From the NCBI GenBank assembly GCA_032622095.1, contig CP136066.1, positions 53,288,609 through 53,352,608 on the forward strand: DNA of 64,000 nt, written 5' to 3'. Below the pieces are notes generated by a model. It saw nothing but the letters and a program-made list of their open reading frames with translations, was not told the DNA's origin and made no database searches. Made by a program: the position numbers and the translations under genes. This document shows positions 45,370 to 57,285 of this stretch, piece after piece; the stretch's first letter is position 1; each line of letters begins with the position of its first letter. This DNA is from Siphonodentalium dalli (taxonomy: Eukaryota; Mollusca; Scaphopoda; Gadilida; Siphonodentaliidae).

Positions 45370-46320
45370 CTAATCCTGATGCAAATCTTCGCAGCCTCTG
45401 CTTAACAGGTTTGTCTTCTGTCACATTAATCGCATGCGTAACACCAGTATACTGACCAAGGTCAAAATAACTTAAAGGAAAAACATCTAGAAATTGTTTT
45501 ATAAAATCATCTGCTTGTCATCTCATCTGCCGTCAACGAATCGTGATTCAAATATAGCTGGTCAAAGAAAGGTAAATCTACAGCTTCCTTTGATTCTGCA
45601 AATCGCCTTCGACCTTCACTGGCTGAAAAGAACAAATCGCAGACTGAGGAGAAATATTTATGGTTCTCGTACTAAGGTTATCAGATGTACAGGAACAGGT
45701 TCATATGTGGAAGAACCTTATTTCAAAACAAAGGAGCAATGTCTAATCCGTCCATTTTCTGATCAGAAGAATGCTGAAATATAGCACAAGTCGTGTTATA
45801 TTGTATTTTGTGATCGATATCACAAATCACAGTCTTTGATGTATTTGGATGTAAAATAATATTATCTGGAGCTGCACTCTTCACATTACCGAAGTTAAAA
45901 TTATTCTTCTTCAACTCCCGATCACGCAAAGAAATGCACCTGAAAGCAAAATACCAAGGAGTATCTCAGTTGGTTTTCTGAAGAAATCTTTGGCCATTTG
46001 CTTCCTTGACATGATTAAGAAAAACCTTAAGAATGTTTGTTCATAAACGAACAGGAGTATGATAATTAAATTTACTGTCAGGCACTTCAAGGAAAATACA
46101 AGACTGTGGTTTGATATCTGAAAATCTAGGAACAAAACTTTCTGCTTCAATGGAACCCATATATGGTAAACATTCTCCATCGGCACACTCAATTCCTGTA
46201 AAATGATTCACCTATACTCCTAACTGTACTGCTTGTGTCTATAAGAGCATTACAATTATTTCCTGAAATTGTAACAACATATTCTGTTGTTTCTCCATGC
46301 AAACCAGCTGGGGTCTTATT
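45370..46320 (-). pseudogene. Gypsy protease and start of pol, degraded
   Basis: ALIDTSSTV (46222-46248) is the aspartic-protease active-site segment with Ser in place of the usual Gly after DT. Downstream are ECADGECLPYMG and FLEVPDSKFN in one frame, then a 68-codon frame at 45929-45723. The segment at 45590-45370 ends with the linker that normally precedes the RT palm. Stops interrupt all frames. Confidence 0.65.
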
Positions 46321-46843
46321 TTGGGAACTATTGTCCTTCTCATCTGTGGTCGACCCTTTGTCAAAGATGGTTAATAGTTTAAAGGCCCTCTGTTAAAATT
46401 TCCTCGACTTCGGGAATATCCACCATGGAGTCTTCTACAAAAAGGAGGAATATGATCAGTATTGCACCCATAACAGAGTGGAAACTGCTCTGAAACTCGA
46501 GAAGTATCAACAATATTTGAAGTTGCAGCCTGCTCTCTGCCGAAATTATTTGGAACTGCACCGTTACCTCCCCACGTCCTCTGTTGAAGCCATCTCTACC
46601 TCTTCATCCACGCTGTCCTCTTCCACGGTTACCCTGCTGGCTATAAATATTAGGGCATTGCTGTTTATTCTCTAGTCGATTGACGTTCTGGGTTAATGCT
46701 AAAATTTGGGATAATATTTTGTCCAATTTATCAGTATCAACTCAAACAGAAGCTAGCTTTGCAGAAGAATTGGAGGCCTTCTGTTTAGAAGAAGAATGTT
46801 CTTGCTCGATGATATGGAGCACAGAAAGAAGCTCATTATATCC

Positions 46844-47224
46844 TCAGTACTCCTTCAGTTTGTAACCCGAACGATCTTTCAATTCCAGCCGCAAACCGTC
46901 AAAGCAACGATTTTTCAAATGTTCATTTTCGGACGTCAGCATCATCTGTTTCAGCATGGTCATCTTGGAGAAAAGTTCTTCCAAACGAGTACCCCAATCG
47001 ACAACCGACTCTGCTGAGCCCTGCAGAGCGCTAAAGAAATTTCCAATGAGACTTTCCTGTGATTGGATGTCACCATAAAGATGCTGAAATTTATCAACAA
47101 TTTCAGGAACTGAAACGTCTTTGCCCAATCTCATGACGACTCTTGCTGCTTCTCTGTGCCAAGACTTGCGAATAGCATATAAAACTTCAGATTCTGGAAA
47201 TTTAGATGACATCATGCAATTCAC
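46844..47224 (-). pseudogene. Gypsy gag fragment
   Basis: The 126-codon frame has FPESEVLYAIRKSWHREAAR, RLGKDVSVPEIVDKF and YGDIQSQESL followed by VVDWGTRLEELF. This is the usual order in Gypsy-type capsid domains, also the ancestor of PNMA-like genes. A Gly/Arg-rich region and a Cys-x2-Cys-x3-His-x4-Cys knuckle (one residue shorter than usual) lie downstream at about 46440-46640 in another frame. Confidence 0.75.
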
Positions 47225-47779
47225 TTCATATTTTCACATGTTGAAACTTGAATCAGACTTCTGGTCCCCTGAAAATTGAGAAATATAAGCAGGATTTCTA
47301 ACTACTAATCGTCCTGGATCACGTTGAACCTCGGGTTCTTTCTTTACAACCTGTAAAGTTTGAACCATTCCTGGATGTCATCTGCCGAGTCAGCTTTCGG
47401 GGAGAAACCCATCTGCTGAAATTCTTCCATCATGTTTTTAACATTATCGCCCCAGCAGGATCTTCTTCACCCATTCTTCAACTCTAACTAAATAATTAAA
47501 TTATTCTGAAAATTATTCCAAGTCGGACGTCACTGAAAGATTAAATGAAAATCTAAATGAAAATTTCTACAAGTCGAAACTGCATTGACAATTCCTGAAA
47601 ATTTTTTAATTAAATTGAATTAAGTCGAACAGCTTTCATCTAAATCAGAAAATTTAATTTCATAAAATTAAATGAAGTTCAAATTATTGTTGACGTCAAC
47701 TAAATTGAATGCTGAAACGTTCGTACTGGAATATTCATGAACAAAAAATTTCAAACCTGAAACGTGCCAAACGTTAATC

Positions 47780-48560
47780 TCACCTTTTTACGTCGGAGGG
47801 GAGGGTATATGGTGTAATGTTCAGATAAACACAACATGGTCAATGGTTAGTAAAAACAAACAAATGCTTAGCAATAACAATATCACAGAAAGATTACCAC
47901 AGAAAAGCTAAACAAAAAATGTCCAAGTCCAAGAACAGACTTGGCTGAGACAGGTTAAGTTTATCCCAAATACAAGACTTGACAGGAGGGGTTAAGTTTA
48001 TGCCCAAATGATAAATTGACTTTTATCCCAAACGTTTTATAAGAACATTTTATCTAATTTCAACTTGTGTATCACCTATTTAAGTGAACATTATATCCAG
48101 ACCATACCTATTTATTTATAAACCTGTTTTATAAGTTTATTTGCTAATTTTGTAATTGCAAACTGTCAGAGTAAATTTCTGACACCACAAAATAATCACC
48201 AAATTCTATATATATATAGCACACATTGTCAAACTATGGAGTGAACACGACAGTTTTTCGAATTTCTACCGCTTGTCGTAGCACCTTTCTACCAATTGTC
48301 AGCCTACAAAGCAAGAGTTATATCACTCCGCAATCATGCTAGAGACAACACAGTTCAAAGTCCGGCGAACCGTTCGTGCACTCCCTTGACAAATCCCGTT
48401 TCTCGCTTTCAAGTCTATTCTCGCTTAAACAAGAGTTCCAGGGAGTTCCTATGCTTTCGGGTATCAGTAGCACGTGTGATTGGCACAATGTCCGTTGTCA
48501 TCCTACTTAAACGAAGTTTGAAGCAGTTTTCTTCATAATATTTTCGCAAAATGTCAACAA
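47780..48560. other. Possible Gypsy 5' LTR region and AT-rich flank
   Basis: No coding sequence is seen. On the minus strand a TGTGGTGTCAGA phrase near 48185 could be an LTR start and the end would be near 47780. A second LTR is not found, so this is only a suggestion. Confidence 0.3.
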
Positions 48561-48584
48561 TTCTAGTAACCCAGTAGTTCGATG

Positions 48585-49053
48585 ACTGTGATGAATGATG
48601 TATTACAAAAAGAATATTATATTTCTTGAGTGTTCTTTGATAAAATTACTTTGAACTGGTTGTTGACAAATAATATATACTTGCTTGAATGTTGGCTATG
48701 CGGGTGGTAGCAGGCACGGGTTAACAGCTGGCTCTGCTCTGGGCTCTGTTGACAATAGAATGCTAATCCTCAATCATACCCCTACCAGATTTCCACAGTA
48801 ATTCTAGTAAGTAGGTCACCACTCACTCAGGGTGAACACGCATGTGGAAGTTTGACACCTGTTGACACTGGTAAAAAGCCATTCATATCGGACTGGACAT
48901 CAGCCATGAAAGGTTGACCCATTAACTGCTGCCTCTCAGTCAACCATATTCTGAAGTTAGTATATCATTTGTCAACAACCGGTTCAAAGTCATTTTATCA
49001 AAGAACACTCAAGAAATATTAGATTTTTTTTGTAATACATCATTCATCACAGT
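48585..49053. mobile_element. MITE with about 100-bp TIRs
   Basis: ACTGTGATGAATGATGTATT at 48585 is inverted at the right end (AATACATCATTCATCACAGT, ending 49053). The arms continue through TTCTTGAGTGTTCTTTGAT and TTGTTGACAAAT for about 100 bp with few mismatches. The flanks GTTCGATG and GTTCAGTA agree at 5 of 8 positions, possibly a decayed 8-bp duplication as in hAT elements. Confidence 0.8.
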
Positions 49054-49069
49054 GTTCAGTACATATTCC

Positions 49070-49530
49070 CATATTTGATTCTTCGATTTGGACTTTGTTT
49101 TTCTTGGACCATTGCCTGTAAATTAATTTTTTTTAAATCTCAATAAAGTTCACATTTTGTATTTCTAACATAATCCACCATGAAGTATACTCTCAAAATG
49201 TTGCATCAATGGGCATGGTTTATATTATTACTAATATACATGAACAGAATCCTTTATTTTGACTCTATAACATTTTGGGAAAAATTGGGTCCACAAAGCC
49301 CTTAAGATATCACACGCACAACTGCCAACCGCTCGCTATCAGGTCAGTTATGTATAGGCCAACCAATAAAATTGTTGGATAGTCAGCCTGGGATAGTATG
49401 TTTTAATGGCCGTTCAACAAAGTTTATACATTAATTAATACATATTAGAAAGACCACTGTGTTCACAACGCAGTGTCCGAATACCCATATGCCACTCAAA
49501 TATGATGTGCACATTGGTGTGTTGGTTTTA
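49070..49530. other. AT-rich non-coding stretch
   Basis: No feature is recognised. Confidence 0.4.
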
Positions 49531-49536
49531 AGTCAA

Positions 49537-49635
49537 ATAATGACTGAGTGAGGTGTCAGAGACCAAATAATCACCCGCGGCCGCTTCGGGGCCTTGGGTG
49601 ATTATTTGGCCCCTGACACTTCACTCAGTCATTAT
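49537..49635. repeat. Long hairpin with GC-rich apex
   Basis: ATAATGACTGAGTGAGGTGT continues to AAATAATCACCC and pairs with GGGTGATTATTTGG through GTGTCA-type bases to TCACTCAGTCATTAT. The apex is GCGGCCGCTTCGGGGCC. The arms are about 40 bp and nearly perfect. Confidence 0.88.
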
Positions 49636-50269
49636 CCTTTACATGAAATATGATAAGATATCGGCTTCGGTCATATTTTATATCCATATTGTTCCATGTG
49701 GCAAGAAGACTTATATACGCGGCATGAATCAGACATTGCCAATATTGAAATAGAACAAGACGGAACTAAGACATTATATCCACTTGTGTTATAGACCACT
49801 ATGGTTCCAGTGCCCAATTTGCATGAAAGCAAATGGAACAAGTCAGTTCTCAACACAACTCACTTTCGCGTATTTCCGACAATAAATAGCCATGTTTTAC
49901 GGCGTTATTGTTCAAGATATCGCTTCGGTTTTGCGACCATCTTGTAGAAAATTTAATTCCGGTTCCAACGGTTCCCAAAACGGACGTTTCGTACCACTAC
50001 GCTACTTAGGACAGATTTGAACTCAGGTCGCGAGTTATATATCTATGAATATACCAATATTTATAATTTGGATTTAAACAAATTAGTTACCATACACCAT
50101 TCTAAACATTCAACAGGCCTGTCACACCCAACAAACCTAATTTCAATTAAAGCTGCTATTCATTGTTTTGTTCACACTGAAGAATCATTGACAATGGAAT
50201 CTCATATGATGAAAATTGCGGCTGTAAAATGTGACAAAGTATTTGGTTGTGCAAAGAGTAAAATTCAGG

Positions 50270-50487
50270 ATCGGTCCAGGTCCAGAAACATGCCTATATG
50301 AACGAGGTCAAGGTCAATGACATGGTCGGACATGAAATTGGACCCGCCCATATTGTTCCCGGAATCAAATTAGACTTACATACCAAATTTGAGTCGGATA
50401 GGTCGAGGTCCAGAAACATGCCTACATTAGCGTATATGAGATCAAGGTAAAGGACACGGTCGCACCTGAAATTGGACCCGCCAACAT
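50270..50487 (-). repeat. Helitron-like fragment with internal duplication
   Basis: Two imperfect direct copies of a block with GGTCCAGAAACATGCCTA, GAGGTCAAGG/GATCAAGG and GAAATTGGACCCGCC start at about 50277 and 50407. The block belongs to the family of 53507-53744 and 5222-5400. Confidence 0.55.
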
Positions 50488-50591
50488 TGTGAGGCAAGAT
50501 ACAAATCTAAAGCAACATATTTACATGCGCAAGGTCATCATCGATTTGCGAGAAGAAAATAAATGTTGCTTTAGATTTGTATCTTGCCTCA
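50488..50591. repeat. Hairpin with perfect 30-bp arms
   Basis: GTGAGGCAAGATACAAATCT plus AAAGCAACAT is exactly inverted at 50562-50591. The roughly 44-nt loop is AT-rich. It may be a very short foldback element; no target duplication is certain. Confidence 0.85.
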
Positions 50592-50625
50592 CCATGTATT
50601 GTTTCTCCATTACATATATATAACA

Positions 50626-53506
50626 CTAGCAGGGTGTAACCCGGCGTTGCCCAGGTTAAAGTGATGCGAAACCCTCTGTGGATATTTGTTGGGAATAGAG
50701 AATACTCTTGCTCTCAAAGTGTTACACGTATTCTCATAAATTGTATATCCAAATGGCATCACAAAACGTGATTCTTACACATGGAATATAAGTAGTGGCT
50801 CACCTTGTCATGTCGGAGCGATTATCATTTTGTTTATCGCGTTTAATCCGTCCCACCAATAAAGAAGTATTGATTTATTTACAACTGCGTATACTTCAGA
50901 CGTTATAGCATGAAACATGAACATCATAAACACATTAGTTCGAAAAAATAAAAGACGACAATTGTGTTTTACATAGAGATGTATCAATCAATCAATAAAT
51001 CAATCTAGTTTAAACGAAATGATGTTATGCACGTATAGCAGCTACATGTGCCAGACACAGCGAGATTTTGAGTTGTTTATGTTAGGCGATGAGTCTGTTC
51101 TAAAAAATGAAAGAAATCCTCTATATCGGACAGATATACCCTTGTCAGATGTCACTATTGGAGGATCCTGAAAAGTCATGTGCTACGGACTGCGTTTTCC
51201 TTTATTTCAGAAATAACCATATTTGACTGCACACTGTGACCACTATTTTTGAACAGGCCTGCTCTACATTTCCATATCTCTTGGCAATTGTAAACTTTTT
51301 TGAGGAAACTATATTGAATGGGACAGACTCAATCGTGTTATAATATATACATGAGCCATTATAATATGCAATCCTCTGGCGATTCAAGGTCCCCCAGTTT
51401 GAATGAATATATGTATCTCTTAAATAGATTGATATAAATATACTTTTAATGCTTTCTTCTATGTATCTGCGTTGCTAGATCATTATAGGAATGCCCTGAT
51501 TTCCATCCCCATATAAATATGACAGTTGAGAAGATATAATTATTCAAGTGACTTAATTCGGTCAACATATGTCGAGATTGTGAAATTGGAATGCCAATAA
51601 CTCATTAGAACGATATGGAGATGGCCTGGGAGGTGACTATATAACTTTGTTGGATATCGGCGAATTGAACAATCTGATAAATACTAGAGTGAATCTCCTC
51701 TCGTCATCCATGACCCAAACGACCCAAAATGTGATTTAATTCATCATATCATTAGAGAAGAACGTGCATGAATTTGGTGGAATCAGTGCTAAATATATTT
51801 GTATCAACTTTGGTGCAACTCCCCTCCTGCATGACTTGAACCGCGCCACTTTTGTCATATTTAAACCACGTCTATTAGACTCATGCATGCATTATATAAT
51901 GGAGATGATTATATGTAAATTTGGTGGTAATCGGCAACTAAACAAATTCTTATCATAGTTATTACCCCCCCCCCCCCCCATCTCTCACCCAAACGACACC
52001 AATTTCGCATCTGTAAATTACACGTTTATATTCCTCGTATCACGGAGAAGAATAATATAAATTTGGTCGAAATCTGCGCTAAAATAGCCCCTCCCCTGAC
52101 ACCAACAACGTCACTTTAGAAAATTGTAACCCGCCCCATTATCTTACTCGTAAAACGTTACCCATGTTAGACCGCCTTGGTGCCATCTCGATTGTACCCT
52201 TAAAGTTATATATAGAACACTATATATAACACATAGACACATATTCGCAAATATTTGATTCATTGTATCATTTGAGAAGAACGTGTATGAGTTTCATGGT
52301 AATTGGCACTAAACATATTTTTATAAGTTTTGGTGACCCTCCGTCCCTATTTCGGACTCAAGCGGCGGCATTTTTGACATCATTAAACCACACACTTAGA
52401 CTCATTATAGAGATGAATATATATATAAAAATTATGAAAATTAGCGAGTATACAAATTCGTATCAAATTTAGGGCCACCATTGCATATCTCTCACCCAAA
52501 AAGGCACCAATGTGGCACATTTAAACCACACGATTAGATTATTCGTATCGCGGAGAAGAATATGTATCAATCAGGTGGAAATCGGCGCTAATCAATGTGT
52601 GTGTCCCTCTCACCGTCTGGGCACCCTTGACTCGAATGGCCCCACTTTTGACATCTTTAAACCACACAATTAGACTCCTGATATCATGGAGATTATTATT
52701 TGTAAGTTTGGTGCTACTCCGCGACTAAACAAATTTTTATCAAATTTAGTGACCGCCCCACCCCACCCCCATCTCTCACCAAAGCAGCACCAATATGACG
52801 TCTTTAAAATCACACAATTAGATTCCTCATATCATGGATAAGAATGTTTATCAATTTGGTGGAAATTGGCGCTAAAAATATTGTGTATCAATTTTGGTGC
52901 CCCTCTCCCTTTAAGTGCACCCCTGACTCGAATGACGCCACTTTTGACAACTTTATGCCACGCCATTAGACACCTGATACCATGGAGATAAATTTGCATA
53001 AGTTTCGTGGCAATTGGCGATTTGGTACCCACACACTGCCCCCCCCCCCAAATCTCTCATCCCAACGACACAAATTTGGCGTGTTTAAATCACACAATAA
53101 GATTCCTTGTATCATGGAGAAGATCTCAGAAAAATGTGCATCAATTTGGTGGAATTCGGCGCTAAAATTATTTTGATCAATTTGGGTGCCCCTCTCCCAT
53201 TCCGGGCATCCCTGACGCGAACGGCGCGACTGTTGACATATTTAAACCACACCATTAGATTCCTCATATTATGGGGATGATTATATATAAGTTTGGTGGC
53301 AAACGGCGACAAATTTTTTTTCTGCCCTTCCCCCTTTTCTGCCCCCTGACAAGAACGGCGTCACTTTAGAAAATTCTAACCCTCGCCATTATCTTTCTTG
53401 TAAAAAGTTACCCCCATTAGACCCCTTTTGTGCCATCTAGGTTGTCCCCTGTGGATTTCTACAGAACACAGACAGACAGACATACATTCGCAAATATATA
53501 TATATA
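50626..53506 (-). mobile_element. Non-autonomous Helitron copy 2
   Basis: The minus-strand 3' end is CTAG (50626-50629) with the hairpin and flanking T (plus A at 50625). The order of internal blocks follows copy 3: GTTACACGTATTCTCATAAA, TGTCAGATGTCA, TTAATGCTTTCTTCTATGTA, satellite array, ACAGACAGACAGACATAC. The usual TCTATATC 5' terminus is replaced by a TA run where the mini-Helitron starts. Confidence 0.72.
51640..53440 (-). repeat. Satellite array inside Helitron copy 2
   Basis: Monomers of about 140 bp alternate between two types. One has GGTGGAAATCGGCGCTAAA and the other GGTGGTAATCGGCGACTAAA, joined by ATTTAAACCACACCATTAGA and CTGACTCGAATGACGCCAC phrases. Poly-C tracts occur at the junctions (about 51965-51980 and 53039-53049). 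Confidence 0.85.
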
Positions 53507-53744
53507 TCTATTGGAACTTCTGTCTGTGTGTATGTGTGTATATGTGTATAGCGTCGAAAACTGCTCGACCAATCCGACTCGAATTTGGCATGTAGGCCTA
53601 CTTTCATCCCGGGTACAATGTGATATTGGCATGTTTCTGGACCGATCGGAAAATAGTTTGTCCAGACGCTGTATATTCTGCCCAGACGGAGGCGATCACA
53701 ATGAAACTCTAAATAGCCCAGACGAAGTCGGGCACATCAGCTAG
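53507..53744 (+). mobile_element. Mini-Helitron with intact ends
   Basis: It starts with TCTATTGGAACTTCTGTCTG after an A and ends with GCCCAGACGAAGTCGGGC (stem-loop with one bulge), a 7-nt spacer ACATCAG and CTAG before a T. Termini and flanks match the Helitron rule A|TC...CTRR|T. At 238 bp it is non-autonomous. It abuts the end of Helitron copy 2, but on the opposite strand. Confidence 0.75.
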
Positions 53745-53749
53745 TATTC

Positions 53750-54200
53750 TATATTTCTGAACGAAATTAAGATAGTAGTAATAGAGCAAAAAGTTCGCTA
53801 AAATGATAATTTTGACAGCATTTGTGCTAATGTCTGCTATGGAAACTAGATTATATTCTATACATGTCCACCTTTTTGTTGCGAAGTGAATGGACATCTC
53901 ATATATGACCAGTTGTTAAAATTAACTCTGGACAAACTTGGGGAAAGTATTTGAAATTATAATCATTTTCAATCGAGAATGTCCGTTTTGCAGCAATTAC
54001 GATTACAGTTGCCATGGTAACAAGATCTTTTTTATCAGGAAAATTTTAACCCAACCTAAAAAATATAATAATAAAACACATTCGCTTTATATGTATGGTA
54101 TATGGCTATTTTATATGTTTTGTTCATAAGAATAAACTTAACAATCACCTGATTTATCTTTAACGAATTATATGCATATACCATAAACAAGTAGTACTTT
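53750..54200. other. AT-rich non-coding stretch
   Basis: No gene is recognised. GTTGCCATGGTAAC near 54009 relates to the repeat that follows. Confidence 0.35.
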
Positions 54201-54239
54201 CATTATATTTATGGGACATTTATGTCACTATGAGTTCAC

Positions 54240-55060
54240 TCCGTTTATTCAAACTCACGGCTCATCGGGTTGCCAACAGTGGGCTTTTTCAACATTTATC
54301 CAAATATTTGATGCGGTTGCCATGGAAACCATATTAAATCATTTATATCCAGAAACATGACCCCCTCATTCGGGCACCCCTATCCAAAACGTTTCCACTA
54401 AAACTAAGCTACATGTATGTGAAGTATCGAGCTTTAGTTACTAACGTCACAAAATCGTGTTTATTTTGGTCTGATTGTATCTTGAATTACGTTATTGCCA
54501 CATATGTTACAAAAAATAGTGCTTAAAATGTGATTATGTATAAATTTAATGTTGTGACGTTTTGGCATTGATCATCTTATATCAAGTGTGTCATATATCA
54601 AATTGAACGTGGTGATGGGGCCCTAATTTTTATGCATTATAATGGGATTCTTTTTTATGACTAAGGCACTAGGGGTAGCGAAATATGAGGCAATTAATAA
54701 CAAAATGGACCAAAATATGACATTTGTCCAATTACCTTGACCTTAGTAATTGACCATGACCATATATGTCCCAGTGGCCCAGTCCGTTTGATGCACTATT
54801 GATTGCACAATGAGTTAAGATCATTTCTTTTAATACAGCGCTCATTTATTCCCAACAGTGGGCTTTTCAACTTTTCTCCAAATATTTGATGCCGTTGCCA
54901 TGGAAACCTGATTTTATCCCGACACAGGTCCTCCCACCGGGCACCCCTCCTCCAAAAAGTTTTCCTTATAACTAAGCAACAGATATTTGAAGTTTCATGA
55001 TTTAGTCACTAAAGTCACAGTATGGCGATTTTTTTGGGCCTAAGGGACCCCACTAATTGG
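54240..55060 (+). repeat. Two direct copies of a dispersed repeat
   Basis: CCAACAGTGGGCTTTTTCAA, CCAAATATTTGATGC and GTTGCCATGGAAACC occur at about 54270-54340 and again at about 54850-54910, followed in both by CGGGCACCCCT and a GTCACAAA/GTCACAGT block. The period is about 580 bp. The identity of the element is unknown. Confidence 0.7.
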
Positions 55061-55229
55061 GCTTTATATTTGGATTGGGATTTGATTGGGCTAAAAGATC
55101 AAAACAAGATAGTCCAGTGAATTAGGAGTGCTAGGTTGATTAGACAGATTACTAGGTTTAAAACAAACAAGTAATAAGCATGGTCAGTTTCGGAGATATA
55201 TATTATTGAAAAATTAGTTTCAGCATCGA

Positions 55230-56180
55230 GATATGGCTTCATTCCTCATTTCAGACAGTTGGTTATCTATTTTTTTCTTCCGATGGCATCACAATGTTAT
55301 CAACCTCTTCTATAAGATCCGTTTAATTGTTTTTTTTTTAATGTTTTCTTCTAATATACGCTTCCGTTTGCGCGTTGCATTATGGATTCACCGCTACAAT
55401 CAAGGGGAATTTAATCTATAATCGGTAATTAATATCACATTGATGCCGGATAGAATTGTCTGTTTTTTTATTTTGGATAAGGTTTCTGACGAGATCTAAA
55501 TATATTTCATCACTTAGTAGAAATGTTTTGAATTTCAAGTTACCCTTGTCTGTCTGTATATTATTGAATAGCAAGGATATAGTTATAATTGAGTGATTAG
55601 ATTTATAATCGGGTAAAATAGTGGGTTTATCTCAAGCTTTGACATTTAAATTGTAGAATATTTCATCCATGTATAACGTGTTTGGTTTTTATTATACATG
55701 TAAGTTCTCCATACATCTACCAGTTCGAGTCTCTCGACAAGGTTCCCAACCACCTCTCTTGCATGGGGGTTATTTTTATGAAAGTAGTTGTAATTATCAT
55801 CAGTTTTGTCCTGAAAGAAGTTCCTATCCCGCAAGTGATGATTTGGGTATTGCCTTTATTGAAATGTAGTCTTTGATTTTATGGAAAAAATTGTGATTAT
55901 CGTCATTCGGCCAAATATATTTGCTAGAGTTATTCTCTTATTTTCAGTTGTTTTGTGTAATATAATAAAGTTTTCTTCTGGCTCCTTTTTTGAGTCATGG
56001 ATGTGAAAGTCGAGATAATTGTTAAATAAAATAGCAACTCTACGTGATGAAAAGGATGTCATCTCTGCATTGGACCCCCATTCAGTTACAATACGTTTTT
56101 CGTTTTCTTTTTAAAAATGTGTATCTTCGAGGTAATATATGGGTGCTTTTAAGTACCTCAAACCTCGGCAATTTGAAAAA
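55230..56180 (-). mobile_element. LINE fragment with APE-type endonuclease
   Basis: On the minus strand: FSSRRVAILFNNYLDFHIH and KRITLANIFG (56062-55856), then NNPHAREVVGNLVERLELVD and TRYTWMK (55834-55646), then DYKSNHSIITISLLFNN and GNLKFKTFLL (about 55620-55500). This is the order in the endonuclease/phosphatase-fold domain of L1/Tx1-like LINEs, with the SNHS segment replacing the usual SDHS. Frameshifts and stops break it into several frames. A weaker piece near 56160-56100 may be the domain start. RT is missing. Confidence 0.8.
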
Positions 56181-56199
56181 ATGATTTTTAAAACATTGA

Positions 56200-57285
56200 T
56201 TAAACGAAGTACACAGACGTCCGATATGTTGACCTAATATCAGTAAAATATAGATATTTTCGATAATCCAGTAATATAAAAGAAATATGATAATATAATA
56301 ATTGATTGCTGGTATTCGAATATGTATTCGATCCACAAATTATTTATAATATTATGAAAACAGACAAATCATCCATCGTCTCGTTAATTGCCGTTCACTG
56401 TCGCTTTGTGGTTGATTGTTTCGGTTATCGAGGTGAAATGCTAAACGCTTATGAAGAAATGTAGTCAATTATAAATCATGTCAGAACAATATGTGTAAAG
56501 TTCTGTGACGTTGCTGAGTCACAGGACTTTCGGCTGGTCAGAATGTGATTCAAACTGTGTTTACCTCCTCAACCACCGGTGACAAGGCCACGATTGGCTG
56601 TGTTGGTGTCAATCAATCAGGTTTCGATAATCTTAGGAGTCTAAAGCGCGACAACTGAAAAATTGGAAACGAACGAAAAGGATCACCGGTTAGAATTTAC
56701 CGGCTTGAAATATCGGGGCTGACGCTACCGCTGCTAAAGAGTATGGAACGAAGCCATGAAAGTTGGAACAGATGTAGCACGGATGTCCGGTCCGTAGCAA
56801 TTAAATATTTTACCCAAAAATAACACTGAAATGTCATAATTTAATTGTTATATCACGATGCTTCGTTGTTGCTGATTAATTCATGTAGAATGTGTGATGT
56901 GATAGATGTTGAATTACTGAAAAGATATTCTACAAGCTGCGAAAGTTAACAAAAAGTAAGAAATTCGGATGCATGACATGATTTTCGTTTTCTGTGAAAG
57001 ACAATCCCGTGTTTTCCTATGGGAGAATGTAATCCGATTTATCTCCCCTGGCTTTGGTAATAAACATTTTTCATTTTAATTAAAAAAATTGTTAAAATCT
57101 GGTGTTGTTATGAATATAACAATACTCAATGATTAATGATCCAAATAAACCAAAGTTATTTGCACCGACTATTCCTGTCTGAAATTTAAAAGAATGGTTA
57201 TGGCTATGGCTCAGAGAGTATTTCAATGTACATTACCAACTCTCAAATTGGAAAAAATTTATGGAAATTCTTAACTATTTTTCAG
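56200..57285. other. Intronic AT-rich stretch before the EB exon
   Basis: No gene is recognised. The polypyrimidine tract and AG of the acceptor lie at 57275-57285. Confidence 0.4.

Larger units (their letters stand above)
43480..47500 (-). mobile_element. Decayed Gypsy-type LTR retrotransposon, RT/RNaseH largely missing
   Basis: On the minus strand the order is gag (47224-46844), a nucleocapsid knuckle (about 46440-46480), an aspartic protease site (46222-46248), the entry of pol (about 45370-45590), then the integrase zinc region, core and C-terminus (45240-44280) and a tail to about 43480. Stops and frameshifts occur throughout. The RT palm and RNaseH are absent between about 45370 and 45300. 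The region 47780-48240 may hold a 5' LTR (a TGTGGTGTCAGA-type start on the minus strand), but no matching 3' LTR was found below 43480. Confidence 0.8.
26129..57285 (+). other. Inferred giant intron (about 31 kb)
   Basis: A GTTAGT donor at 26129 and a TATTTTTCAG acceptor ending at 57285 bound a region whose only recognisable coding content is mobile elements. Joining the exons keeps the frame (G + GA makes Gly). Additional exons of the gene could lie between and be missed. The connection is inferred, not seen. Confidence 0.5.

Noticed and set aside
46478-47017. Plus-strand frames in the Gypsy region
   Set aside because: They are antisense to the gag and nucleocapsid segments, which carry the recognisable motifs on the minus strand.
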